The translations under genes were made by a program, and so were the position numbers. Below are positions 1 through 13,400 of a stretch of DNA of 64,000 nt, one piece after another. Numbering within the stretch: position 1 is the first letter of the stretch; each line of letters starts with the position of its first letter. The notes below the pieces were generated by a model. It searched no databases. It saw nothing but the letters and a program-made list of their open reading frames with translations, and had not been told where the DNA came from. The DNA lies in the NCBI GenBank assembly GCA_013400975.1, contig WBMZ01003292.1, positions 62,001 through 126,000 of the forward strand, given 5' to 3'. Source of the stretch: Atrichornis clamosus. Lineage: Eukaryota; Chordata; Aves; Passeriformes; Menuridae.

Positions 1-3000
1 AGACCTAGTCAGAGGTTACTCCTGATGGACAGAATACGTATATTCTTTCTTGCTGGGCTCTTTCCTGAAGTCTTCTGCATATGTGGCATGAGCATTTATT
101 TTAAGACTGTTTCAAATTCTGAGACATGATATTGCTTTAGAAAATATTTCAAACTATATCCCCATGCACTTGAGCTCCCATTCAATGTAATGATAAACTG
201 GGAAAGAAATAAATGGTGTTATTCAAAATGAGTATTCTTATAAAGACCATTATAGAACAATACGCCAGTGATGTCATCAACTGTATGGAATCTCATGTTA
301 GAGGCAAATACAATGAATAGAAATCATGGGCAACCGTATGGATATGTGGTGTTAAGCAATTATAGACGTGTTAATCCAGTTTTAGATTAACAAGAAACAG
401 ATTTATCCACAAAATTAATTGTCCAGATTCAACCAATTCCTAATATGTTGGGTACTCAAAAAATATTCTGACAAGTGAAACACTAGTACATACACCAGTA
501 TCCACTGGGAAGATGTTAAAGACATCACAATAAAACACCAGTTAGCAATATGCAAATACATCACAGTATTGATTTTGCTAGGTAAGAAAAAAATAAAAAG
601 CTTTGTTTGTAAAGTAATACTCTTTTCTAAATTTTTCTAGGGAAACTTATGGAAATGCATTTGCAACAGAAAACATTGCTTATGAACGTAAGAAGAAATA
701 ACAAACTAATCTTGGAAAATTAATTGAATCATTAAGAACCATGCAGTTGTAACACTTACTTTCCTAGTCTTACTATGCCCCAGAAACTAATCAATACAAA
801 ATAAGAAAGAATAAACTTAGTGTAGCACAAGATTAATGGACTGTATTTAGAACTTGACAGTTGTCTAGGAAACCGAAAGGGAAAAAATTGGAACTGCTGT
901 TTGAGAGGCTTACACACAGTTGTTGACTGAATGTGATCGTTACTACATAAGGAAGAAAATGTACAAAAAGTCAACATGAAAATAGAATGCTTTATACCCA
1001 GAGTTTAACACAGCATATGAAAAATGTACATGGATTTCTCCAAGGCATTTATTCAGGCATCCTGGAACTGTCTAATTAAAACTTAACCAAACCTTATAAG
1101 TGGAATGTTTTCCAAATGGGTGTGTCTTAGATCTAGTTACAACGTGCACGTAATAAATCCAAAGGTTCAAAGCCCGTGAGTTAGAACTTCTATCACCTCT
1201 TTAAAAGTTATCTCTTATAATGTTGAAATTTCAGTATATTAATAAAATATTGTACTCATGAGAGACCTATAGCTTAAAGTGATATATTCTACAGAATGAT
1301 AGCTAGTGTTATAGCTGCTACTAGAATTCTAGTATTCTTCCTATTATAACGCTAACTACAACAAGTTGACATGTAGGAAACACATGGCAAGTAACTTAAA
1401 CTGGTGCTAGTAAAAACCTTTCAGGAAGACTCCTCTGATGGTCATTTACAGCTGCACTCAGTAGGTAAGAAAATCCTTCCTAATACAGGTTGAATTTTAT
1501 TCATATTGATTTTGGTCAGAACTTCTGTCTCAGGTCAGATTTCTTCATACGAGCATTTGGCTTTAAATATTAGTGACAGGCTTTTCTTTAGACATTTCAT
1601 CTAAATGACAGTAAACATTGGGATTGCCCTCCTTCAGTTCAATCTGACCTTGGACTCTTGGGCCCTTTTGAAATTGCCTACTTATTTCTGTCAGCAAGTT
1701 TACACCACTCAGACATGAAAATAACATTATTGATTGCTTTTCATACTGTAAAGCCAAGTCCTTTTCTTAGTATTATAAACAAGTTTTGCAGATTGTTTGG
1801 CTATTAGGTTAGAATAAACTTAAAATTATTTAAAAGATTCAAAGCTGTTTTTGATCAGTGGAATTTATTTTGCTCTTGATAAGGTGCAAGAGTGCAAGTT
1901 AGGTGTATACCTTCACCCATCATTTAAAAGGGCTCTCTATGTAGCATAAAAGTTATCACACAGTTTAGATTTAGAGAATTATTATTCTATAAAGAGTGCT
2001 TTTCAATGGAAAACACAGTCAAATATCTACTGAAATAAGAATAATTATCTGTGGTGAAAAGTATCTATCTCTGAGTGTCACTGGGAATTTAGGTTAACTT
2101 TGCTAAAATGTATAGGCATTCTTCATTCCTATGACTTAATATCCTAATTTTGTTGTCTACCAGTTCGATCCTTATTATTTAACCACTGCACCATCCCATA
2201 TATATTCAAAAGTAAATGTTCTTTATAGTGATAACTGTGGAAAAATTACTGTGCTCAAGGAAATCAAGTTGATATCATATTAATTGCATCTGAGAAAAAA
2301 ACCCCTGAGTTTTTAGGTGGGACACAGACGAATTCACCTTCAGGTTTCCAAGATTGCTACACATATATTTCAAATATTAATAAAAAGGGATAAAAATATT
2401 CTTGTATCAGAGTCTTCTACAGTTATACTGTTGTCCTCTGTGACTGGCTTTTGAGAAGGCAATGAGAGTTTTTTGTTAAGCAAGAACATTCATTTTAACA
2501 TCTGAAAGCTTTGCATTTGGACATATTTAAAATTAAACCAAGAAATTTGGGTTCCTATGAGTATATTTTTAGCCTATGAGTATATTTATATACATAAATT
2601 TGGAATTCTTCAGTGTGCCCAAACATTAAAAGACAGTACAATAATGACTAAGAAAGGGCAGAGTTTTCAGCATATGCAAACCAAGGCAGGCAAAAAATTG
2701 GGACATGGGGGCCCAAATTCAGACTACATGAACTCAGAAAATTTTTGCTTCTATTCCAGAACTATCAGGTAGTGAAAGGACATAATTTATCCTAAATGGT
2801 GGCAGATTTCTTCTCAATTAATACAGTAGCCAGACCACATAGTATTATGTTGCCCTACATAAAAGGAACTACTTTTACTGTGAACAATTAATTTTCTCAT
2901 TTAATTCTTCACCTGCATTTCTGTAGTGATTTTGAACAAAAATTGAAACTTTCTAGAAGCCTATATAATCATACATAATAATATTTTATGGTTAAGCAGA

Positions 3001-6000
3001 TAAAGGAAATTTCTTGCTTCACTTTGCTCTTAAAATGAATTATGCTAAAAGACCATAAACACTCATGCTGTCTCATATCAAAAAGGGACAGGGCCTTAAA
3101 ATTAAATAAGCAACATCTAATTTAAGCATAATCAATATATAAATAGAAATTGCCTGCAATGTATACTTATTCCAAGATCTTCCTGTTAAGTGACTATACT
3201 GGGTATGGTAAAGGGGATCACAGAGCTAGTAGTCCTGATACTCTTCCCAGCCATTTTCCTTACTGGCATCTGTGATATCCTCTCAGATTTACCAGTGTGC
3301 CTCATTGCCTTCATTCGGGAAATCCTGCAAAGAAATGTGAGGATGTGCCTGATGCATCACACGGACAGGGAGTCAGCTGTATGTGCTCTTCAGCTGATCT
3401 ATACATACGTAGTAACTTCGACACACGTGAAACATCAGCTTTGCTGAGCACGTACAGCATGTATGCAATCTACATATCTCGGATGTGCCAGACTCATGCG
3501 TGTATATAGCCAATATATACGTATTTAAAATGTGACCATTTGATAAGGATACATGACATCCAGCAGGCTGACCCAAAGAAGTATCAGGAAAAAGAATTCC
3601 AGGTTGAAAAAGTGACTTGTGCATGTGGTAGCTCCATGATTACACTTCCCTAAGTAAAACTATTCAGTAAAAAAAAGATCAATAGCAAGAATTAATAACT
3701 AGACAAATAATTAATCTGATCATAAATAATCTTTTTCTTAAGATTTCACATGTGAAAGAACATCATAAAAGCTCAAGGTCTTTAATTAAATTTTAAATGT
3801 TTTAGTTGCATTTCTCACTGTAAAACACATTCCATGATCTGTCTTAGTTGATAGAGTAAGTGAACAGTAATTCTTCGTACGAAGATATTACCAAGACTGG
3901 TGACCACATTAAAGTTCAGTAACAGTTTGAAATCACAGTTTTGTGGTGGATTGGCTGGTGCTTTTTGTTTGAGGTTTGTATTTTGGTGGGGGGGGGGGGT
4001 TGCTGTTGTTGGTTGTTTTGTTCTGTTTGTTTGTTTGTACTGGGAAGAAACAATTTTGGATTGGGTAAAGAACAAATGAGACACTATATATTTTTGTGAC
4101 CTAGAATTTAACTTGCTTACTCCTGTTTAGGATTACAGTGGCACTACATACACATTCTGGTTACTCAAGAGCATATGCTGTTCCTACTCTATATTTATAT
4201 TTTCAAGTATCACAGTCCCTGCCTGAGCTGCTCTTATCCCTATTCCCTCTGCTTTACCCCATCATAAGACAAGGAAAGTCAAGCAGTAACTATCACAGTA
4301 ATATACTAGGGATTCCAGCTGTTCATAAAGAAAATTTTGATGAAAGCAAACGAGATACCAGCTCCAGTATCAAGGTCCTATGGGAGTCTTATTGGTAAAT
4401 ACCAAAGAGAGAGATGCCATTGCAATGTGCTTCACAGCTTTTAATCAGGAGTAGTAGATGTAATGAGTAACATCAGATTTCCAATTAAGAGGATGCGTTT
4501 TTCCTACAGGTGGATTTTATGGTGGTTGATGCTTGATTTGATGGACTCATTGACACTACAGCTCAGAGTGTGTACAAGTGTTCTGGAAGCAGTCTGAACT
4601 AGTGAGCATCAATTTTACTACGATATTTTAAACCTTTTATTTATTCGAGTGAGGAAGAGAAAACCAATATTTCCTGTAAGAGCAACAGTATATGTTACTG
4701 ATTAACATTTATATGGTTAAAAATACCCCAGAAGAGTTACACTGAGTGGAAAATAAGGATTTTTTCTAACTAGAATTTTGAAAGTTAAGTTTCTAACTTC
4801 TAAATATAATTTTGTGATAAAGAACAGAGTAAATGTAACTTCCTGAAACTTATTTTCAATAGCCATTGTCAGAATTCAGAAAATAAATCATCTTAACAAA
4901 TAAAGCCGCAAATATCAGAAACTTGCAGTTATTCTCCTTATGTTTGACTGAAGCAGTATTCAAGCAATTTTTTTTCATTTGTCCCTTTATGGCAAGAACA
5001 GCTTATGGGTAAAAAGGACCAAGATTTGTATTTTAGAAAACAAGGTCACAGCTTGCTTGCCTTGTACAAAGAACTCTTTTAGTGTCTGCTACTCACAGAT
5101 TCATCAAAAGTTATGGTAATGTGGTAAAAGACTCCAGTAATGTAATTAGGACATAGCATACACACAACAAATAATACTGGGCTGAGATGAGAGCAGCAGA
5201 AGGAAATGGATATCATCAGTCAGAAAGTTCCATTTTACATCCCACTAGCCTTTTTTCCTTCTACAATCCTTACTCTTTTGAGGGCAAATACATTTCTCTC
5301 CATGTCTAATCTGCTTAAGATACAAGTTACCTCATCTAATGCTATCTGTGAAGAGGTGAAAGTACAAAAGGTGTCACCAGCATACTGATTAAAACCCCCA
5401 TACTTTCTGTGGTTTCTTCTTTCCCTTGATCCTTTCCCATTCCATGTTACCCAATAATAAAAGGAAATGACCAAACTACTCTCTGACAATCTAAGAGGGC
5501 ACAGGGGATTTGGTTTGTGTTCTCCACTGAAAACATGAAATTGTCTACCTTTGCTAGCATCTAGTATTATCTACACAGAATTTTGCTATACTAAGCTTAA
5601 TCGGCACAGCTCAGAAAATCAGTATGGGGTTAGGGTCTTAACTTCTGCTCATTAGAGGGAAAAATCATAAACTGACAAGACAAGCATTATTTCTATAAAT
5701 ATCAAGACCTAATAAGCAACAAATCTGTTTAACAGGTATGAAGCTTCAAATTGCTGCAGCAGCTCACATTCTCGTCTTTAACAACATTCCACCCCAAAAT
5801 GGAGATGTGCAAAAGAGCAAACGTTAATATTAAACTGTTAGAGTTAAAAAGCATCCTTCTGAAATTGTTTTCTTGACAAATCAATTATGAAAGCACAAAT
5901 ATGATATGTTTCTAAAACAAACATCATTATCACTGATTATTAACCTTGAAGTTAAACAAGGACACTACAGGCACCACAAAGAATACAAATTAAAAACTTC

Positions 6001-7060
6001 TTTCTTTCATGTCACTACTTCAGGTACAGGCCTCGCTTGCTACTCTGAATATCACCTGAAAGCCACTCCTGCTTTTTGTGTATAGATTGAGGTGCTGATT
6101 TGTAAACTATGAGTTCCTTATTCTGCTGTATAGGCTTTTTTAGCACTTTTAAATTTTCATTGTTTTCTTTTGGAAATACTAATATAACACATATACTTTT
6201 AATATCTGTGTGTGTCTGTAGTACTACTAGTGAAAAAAAGAATTCACATATCCAAGTGATCTTCAATAGATATCTTCCTTTTACCTTTAATAACTGACAG
6301 CTTTAATTATTACTGATAACAATGAAAAAGACAATAGATGAATGGACAATAAAATGAAGAAATGTAATCATTCTTGTGTTGATTTCTTCAAACAGTCCTA
6401 TTAAGAAGCATATATTAAGACTGACAGTAATATTAAAGACAAATTGTTAACTATATACTTAGTGTGGACCTCTGGTTAATTAACAGTTGGTGAGTCCATT
6501 CTCTCCTACACATAACCAAGCAAAAAATGGCACAGAAAGAAAATATTTCCATATATATTTTTTACAAAATTTACCTAATAAGGGAATTTCTTCAAATACC
6601 ATATTTATATATATGGTATATATATTGAAAATAGCAGTAATAAGCAACATAGATTTTATTCCTGAATCATCAGAATATGAGATGCTCAGAATCTTATGAG
6701 ACCTGCTCTTCCTGAGCCTGAATGTCACCAGATTTTTCTTTCTAGAAAACAAGGTCACTTCTATAAAATGCTTGGAATTAATGTAGTATACCTTGATTAT
6801 AAAATGATCAGATTTTGTGAGGAAGACTACTGCATTACAACATCACATTAAGAGTAAGATACCAGATACCAGGTTTAACGAGGTTAAAAAGAAAAAAAAT
6901 CACACCATCATCACAATCAGTCAATACAAAATGGCTTTGAATTCCCCGTTCTATCTTTGGCTCTACCTTAACAGCAAACCAGAGGGTACAATCCAATTCC
7001 AAAATGTGGAAAAGATCATGTTGCCATGATTTATTATGGGTAAAATTAAATGTTTTGCCA
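1..7060. other. Non-coding; probable SCN3A intron 1 (minus strand)
   Basis: I find no coding exon, RNA gene or clear transposable element here. All open frames are short, lack family resemblance and are not flanked by convincing splice sites. If the minus-strand exon ending at 7067 is the first exon of SCN3A, this stretch is the start of its first intron. Simple sequence present: a run of 12 G at 3988-3999 followed by TGTT-rich sequence, and TA-rich sequence near 6600-6625. Confidence 0.5.
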
Positions 7061-7066
7061 GCTTAC

Positions 7067-7310
7067 CTGATTGAAAGAGAGTGAAAAATCACTGCAAAGC
7101 CCAGCGTCCAAAAATAATATAATATATGTCTCCTCCTGAAATAGTCCAGATTTCCATCCAGAAAGCCTTACTAATTGATCATAATTTCTGTATTCTCGGT
7201 GGAAAAGAAAACACAGAGACCTTTCCAGAATCCTCTCTGCTTCAGCCTCCGCTTCCTGTTCTCAGTCACTCTATGGTACCCAACATATAAGAGAAAACAG
7301 CTTATTATGC
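7067..7310 (-). other. SCN3A: Candidate non-coding first exon of SCN3A
   Basis: Read on the minus strand, this segment ends in ATCAG followed by a strong donor GTAAGC (7066-7061). It aligns with the + strand exon that ends at 17005. AGAACAGGAAGC is identical in both (7262-7251 here, 16783-16794 there). The last 24 exon bases plus the first 6 of the intron match at 27 of 30 positions (7091-7062 versus 16981-17010). In mammals SCN3A and SCN2A are divergently transcribed neighbours, so a homologous exon pointing away from SCN2A is most simply the 5' end of SCN3A. The transcription start is not visible; the outer boundary given is approximate. No coding exon of SCN3A lies in the window. Confidence 0.6.
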
Positions 7311-7470
7311 GGAGGGGGGCCGGGGAGGGGGATGCAGGGGCGCAGTGACGAGCCCGCAGCACCTGACGTGGCAGCTCCACCTACTGGTGGCGATCCCGAG
7401 CGCGGAGCGAGCGCAGCCTCCCAGCCTGCTCCCTCCCGCTTTGCTCTGACCTGCACTTCCAACAGCTCCT
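7285..7470 (-). promoter_or_regulatory. GC-rich promoter region, probable SCN3A
   Basis: A short G+C-rich, CpG-containing island stands out from AT-rich surroundings, immediately upstream (minus-strand sense) of the candidate SCN3A first exon. It has a CCAGTAGGTGGAGC motif, a TGACGTGG CRE-like half site (7364-7371, + strand reading) and C-rich tracts. No TATA box is evident at a fixed position. Promoter assignment is inferred from composition, from its place ahead of the exon and from homology with the + strand block at 16597-16740. Confidence 0.55.
7374..7387 (-). promoter_or_regulatory. CTCF-like motif shared by both divergent promoters
   Basis: On the minus strand the sequence reads CCAGTAGGTGGAGC, which fits the CTCF core (CCA, G/C, C/T, AG, purine, G/T, GG). 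The same 14-mer with one change (CCAGGAGGTGGAGC) lies at 16662-16675 on the + strand. The two sit 125 and 121 bases before the shared AGAACAGGAAGC block. CTCF binding itself is inferred; the motif may instead be a conserved core-promoter element. Confidence 0.4.
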
Positions 7471-10400
7471 GGGTAATAAGTTCCTTGAGGCAAGGAGCAG
7501 AGCAGATCAACAGAACCACACTGATTATTGAATAACCCTTTAAAATACTTTTTTCTTAGAATAATTAAATTTAAAACCAGTTGTCTGTATACATTGAGCA
7601 GAGCATCTGGTTTTAAATGTGCTGTTTCCTTTAAAATGCATGGGAAGGGAGGAGTGTGTAAATAAGAGAGCACAGACAGGGACTGCCTCCCTAACTGGTG
7701 TACCCAGAACTTGCTGATTATCTTGATACTGTCTTATTCATTAAATACTACCACGTATTTTTGGCATCTTGTTCATTTCTTTCCAGTGTGTAAAATGTAC
7801 TATGCTTATATAAAAAGCATAGCTCAAAGTCTTTCCCTTACACAGGATTCCTGGGCATGTGCAGATTTACATCTGCTTACCTAGGATTCCTCTGGCCATC
7901 CTGGGAAGAATTATCAGAGCAGTGGCTCCAGCACCGCCTGGTCTATGGGCAGCAGTATTGAGTGAATAATGTCCTTCAGGCAGCATATTATTTTGTCCTG
8001 CCTGTCAGTTTGAGGAGTATTGCATCTGTGGAAAGCCAAGGGTAGAAATGCTGAGCAATGTCAGCAAGTGTGTGCAATATACTGACTCACAGCCTTGGGT
8101 TAGAGGCCACTACAGTTCCCACCTAATCGAAAATCAAGCTGCCAGCTTTGTCCAGTCATGTGGAATTTAATCAGCAAACATTATTCCACAAAACAAGATG
8201 AAAAGAGTATAAGAAAATCTTAATATTTTGCTCTTTTGTAGCTCCTGTAGTTCCTTTCAATGTCCCTTCTGCAGACCCTGGAGACAGCCCCATTCTCTGT
8301 CCCCTGGTCACATACTTTGTTTTGGAAGTGAGGACCCCAGGGCAGCCAGCATGTATCCACCCTGATGGTCACTACCAAATCACAACTGCACAAAGCAGCA
8401 GAAGTGATGATAACTGCCTACAACTCATGTCCCATACCTCTCACATCAATAGATATCCCTATTTCAGTTAGCATTTATCCTTAAGCATTTGTGTCAATTT
8501 GTGAGTAGTCATTTGGGTTTTAGTTACACTTGCTGTGTGCTTGACATATATAAATATCAAATTCCTGAATCTGGCAGTAGCAAACAAATAAATTTTCAAG
8601 GGATGTATGTATTCTGTATGTACAGAATATTTAGTATATTAAGTGAAAGAGATGTACCTCCACCTTGGAAATGTTTGGGTTCTGTAAAACTGGGGCACTA
8701 TGAGACAGTCCTGATCACACTGTTCAAGCAAATCCCTCTTTTGGTTTCAAAGAGACTTTGTGAGTGTGAACATATACCACAGTCTTACTAAAAAAAAATT
8801 TTAAAAAATATTCTCCTTTCTATTTTAATATTTAATAATAATACAAACTTTCAGAAGTTAAGAAGGAATATATTTTTAATAAAAAACTGTTCATTGCCTC
8901 TACAGCATAGGTTTTGCTTTGATGAGACAATGTTAATTTAGCAAACCCATGAATGATGAGAAGCTGGTATCTACATTTTAAATTGCTTAGGAATATTGTT
9001 TTGCAAATGTATTGTGTTTTGAAAATCAAACCAATCCTTGGATAGGACTTTCATTTGCTTACTTGCTGCATTTCTTTTATTTAACATTTTTAATCTTAAA
9101 AATTTTCTTAGGGTGTTTGAAGGTTTTCTTTAGAAAATCTTTATGTCATTGTCCAAATGTAATCCTCATCTAGTAACATCATAGTTAAGGCGGAGTTATA
9201 CTTGTTGAATCTCTTTCTCCTGGAAAAATAAAGAAATTCTAATCTACATGACAAACTATTTCAGCTTCATTAAAAAATAAGAAACATAGTCCTTAATACT
9301 AGCTGTTTAATTCCAACAGAAATAGGTATATGAAAAATAATTTTGAACATAAGCTGGTTTAGAGATTCGGTTCTCTGACAAGTTTTAAAACAGTGTAGTC
9401 TCAGAATAGCTAATTTTTGTGAACTAATGTTCCACATGATAGTTAGATTAATGTCATATTATTAGAGAACAGCCAGTCCTGCTTTTTTTGATAGTGTCCT
9501 TATATTTGTTGCAATCTTCTGTCATATACCAGTTGGCACAATGACTATACTTAATGTATTTGTCTATACCAAGACAGCCTTCTCATAAGTGTAGATCTGC
9601 TATTAGAGAAATGTTGTCACTGATTTAAACAGTTCAATTATCAAGCCTCACACTAAAAAAAAAAAAAAAAATAAAAATCCAGAAATCCAGAAAATCTGTT
9701 TTGTTTGTAGAAATGCTAATGCCACACAAAGTCATCATAAATGATTCATTTACAGAATCAAAATGGTTGGGTTGGAAGGGACCTCTGGAGATCATCTAGT
9801 CCAATCACTCTGCTAAAGCTGGCTCACCTAGAGCAAGCTGCACTGGATCACACACAGGTGGATTTTGAATATCTCCAGGCAAGGAGACTCCACAGCCTCT
9901 CTGGGCAGTTTGTTCCAGTGCTATGCCATACTCAAAGCAAAGAAGTTCTTCCTCATGTTCAGATGGAACTTCCTATGTTTCAGGTAGTGTCCACTATCCC
10001 TTGTTCTGTCACTGGGCACCACTGGAAGGAATCTGGTCTCATCTTCCTGACATCTGTCCTTAAACCGTTATATGCATTGATAAGATCCCCTCTCGGTCAT
10101 CTCTTCTCCAGGCTAAATAGGCCCAGATCATACATGGCTCATGTAGGGCCTATATTCTATTTTAATCATGTACAGAGTTTGAATCATGTTCTTAAGAACT
10201 CCTTACCACTTTTTAAATCTATCAATGGAACTAAAGGGCACGAACAAATAACTATATATATATACTATAAATAATCAAACCATCTATAAGTAACAACTCC
10301 CCCCCAATCCCCTGACCTTTTAAATATGAAAATTTAATTTTAAAAACTCTCTATATAATATATGTATGTGGTACATATTATGTATACAAAACCTCTCTCA

Positions 10401-13400
10401 TTTCTTCCCTCTTCCTCACTAGATCCCACAGCCAAATCTAAAATCAGAAGTGGTCATTCAAACGACAACAACAAATAGGCTGCTTTGACAAAAGTAATTT
10501 ATAACAATTCCAGCCTGACACTTGTTTTAGTTTAAATTATCGGTACAACTTTTAATGAATCATCACTGAGAGTTCAACTCAGAAATTACATTTAAAAATG
10601 TAGCTTGAAAAGCCCTGACATTTCTAAATAATCTGTCTGGGAATCCTGCCCCAGGTGCAGTTTTGTCCTCAGTAAAGACTCAATAAATGCAAAGCTATTC
10701 AGTCACTTTTAACTAAATAGCTAAAATACAAATGTTGAAATATCTTATTTCCAAAGAGAAAAATAATTTTGAAGTGTTGAACATAAATGAATACTCCTGC
10801 ATGGGGTCTCATAAGGGCAAGCCCTGTACATTGCTCACATGTAAATTTTCAGCATCAGCTTGTTTTAAGATCAAATATTTTTTTGATTGATACAATTATT
10901 TGTTGACAATAATTCTCTTTAGTAATTCTCGGGCACTTTTGTGAACACTAACATGTAAAGGCACTAAAATATAAGACATGATGTTCTAACTATTCCTTCA
11001 ACTACTTATATGTATTTGCCTTGTGATGGAAATGGCACTGTTTAGCTAAGTGAAATGAATGTGACTTTAATTTGAGTTCAAGAATGGCTAATATAAGTGT
11101 ATAAATCTACTTTTTTATCTTTAGTTTCTCTCCTTTTTTTTTCTTCTCCTTTTGTCCCTAGAGTGCAGAATCAACAAAAAGCCCTGCTTTTAATAAACTT
11201 TGTACTAGCTACTAATGCATATTTACAAGCCATGACCCTGACAGAGTGGCTTTCCAACTAATAATCTGCACTTTTACTTGAGAATCTATTTTTATTTGAC
11301 CGCTGCACACAGTGGTAAGCAAAATTTAGGGAAGTGGAACTCCATGGAAAAATCTGGTCTAATATTTAAGGAAGAACAGTGGTAGCCTGAAGATATGCTG
11401 TCAACAATCTGTACTTTAATGGCTGTGGATTTTGATACAACAAAATTATTTTAACATTAATTTTAGTAAATAGTAGTTAGACCCCTTCAACTCTTGAAGA
11501 AGAACCAATAAGAAGGCAATAAACAAATTGACTCAGTTGCGATAATTCCGTTAGTTTAGTAAAAATGAAGCAAAAGTAAGTCAAAAAGCATAAACCACCA
11601 CAGCCACCTTCCATATGTACCTAAGTGCTTCCAAAATATTAACCTCAGGTTACAACTTTCTTGTCATTCAGATGAACTAAAATCACAATTATAAAATAAT
11701 CTTGAGCTGAACAAAATATACACAACAATCACAGCTTGGAGATGTCTTAAAATATTCACTTTATAAATCCTCTTACTCTGTTCATATATTTGGAAATAGT
11801 AGGACTCTTGTGTTTCTATGTTTTGAAGAAATAAGATCATAGTATGAGACTGATGTCTAAGTTCAAGATAATTAGCAGCAGACAATAATAAAATAACTAA
11901 TCAGTTAAAAAAATTCTCTTATGCCAGTGATGCTAAAGTTAGGGGTGGGTCTAGCTAGCTCTTCAGGAGCTTCGCAGCCGACTTCACTTGGCATTGTGAA
12001 GATTGGTGAATCTAGTGAAAGATTTGGTGAAAAGTTCCATAGGTTAACTGGAAGTGCAGTACCATCATGTTCTAGATGTTTCTATCCTCTAGCATGTAGT
12101 AGGCACTGCACTGGCTGCCACTGCAGAAGGAGGAATTTCTGAGTGCTAGAAGCAATATTCCTTCTAATCTTGTTAATCTTGCTTGATAAGACTTTTTGTT
12201 TATGTCTATTTTGGCACAACAGAGGAGAGTCATAGAAGGCAACTAATTTATTAGGAAATATTTTTTTGCATGACATATAGCTCAAGAACTTACAGAGATA
12301 TGGGCCAACAGCTTAGGAGGATTCTGAAAAACACTAGATATTTATGTAATAAGAGTTTATAAGGGAGTAGGCACTGACTCAGATAATAAGGATTCAATAT
12401 CTAAGGCTTGTGTAACTTCCAGAACTTAATGTATGTGTGTGTCTCAGTTCCTCCCCTATGAAATAGAGATAATTCCTGACTTCAGAAGGGGCTATAGGAT
12501 AAATTAATTTTTTTAGCCAACCAAGCTGTAGACATCAAGAATGAAGAAATATTTTATTATTCTTTGTAATGTCCAAAGAGGCCAGCCAGGCCTAGGAAGC
12601 TCTTATTTCAAGCACCATATATTCACACAACACGGACCATGTTCAAAAGAATCTACTATATATCTATATGACAAGAGCAATAAACAAAGATAAAATGCAA
12701 ACAATTGATTTGGGAGTGAACAAATATAATTTAAGGTAGGCAGATTTTAAGAGGTGGAGAAATGAATTAAATGATACCTCAGCAACAAGTGCACTAGTGT
12801 GCTCTCAGAGCTAGTAACAAAATCTAATAATGTACTCCCAGGACACCTATAAACAGAGAGATTGCATTCATATGTTTTCATTCCATTTATTGCTACTGAG
12901 TCATGTGGCTTAATTGGTCAGATGAAGGGTAATCATCACTTGGAGAGAGGGGAGGTTTTGTTAAGCAAACCTCAAGTTATGATTTATTTATTTGCGAGTC
13001 TTTAAAAGCTGGAATGCCTAGAATAATTGCTCTGTTTAATATCATATGCTTGCCAAGTTGATTTTGCATTAAAAAGTTTCTCTGCATCTCATAGTACGCC
13101 CAGCAGTTATCTGCACTAAAAATAGCACCTTTATAACTAAACTATGAAACTATATTACACTGAGAGAGATGGCAAAACATTTTAAACAATTGACTCTAAT
13201 ATGTTAAGGAAAAATAACCGTACCTTGATCGGCTTTTGGTCAATAATGATAAAAATGCAGAACATGTAAACTGTTTGCTGTACTGAATTGTGAAGCAAGC
13301 ACAAGATAATACCTTAGTGGTTCTACTATAGGCATACAATGTTACAGTGAGCACAGATGGAATTTGTACACATTCCTTTTCAAATCTGTCTTCACCATTG

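Noticed and set aside
7361..7384. CAGCACC...GGCAGC at the SCN3A promoter as a second RE1
   Set aside because: Spacing and the right half site do not fit canonical or known expanded RE1 forms.
9741..10274. 177-codon open frame as a gene
   Set aside because: It runs through an antisense CR1 copy and its translation shows no protein family.
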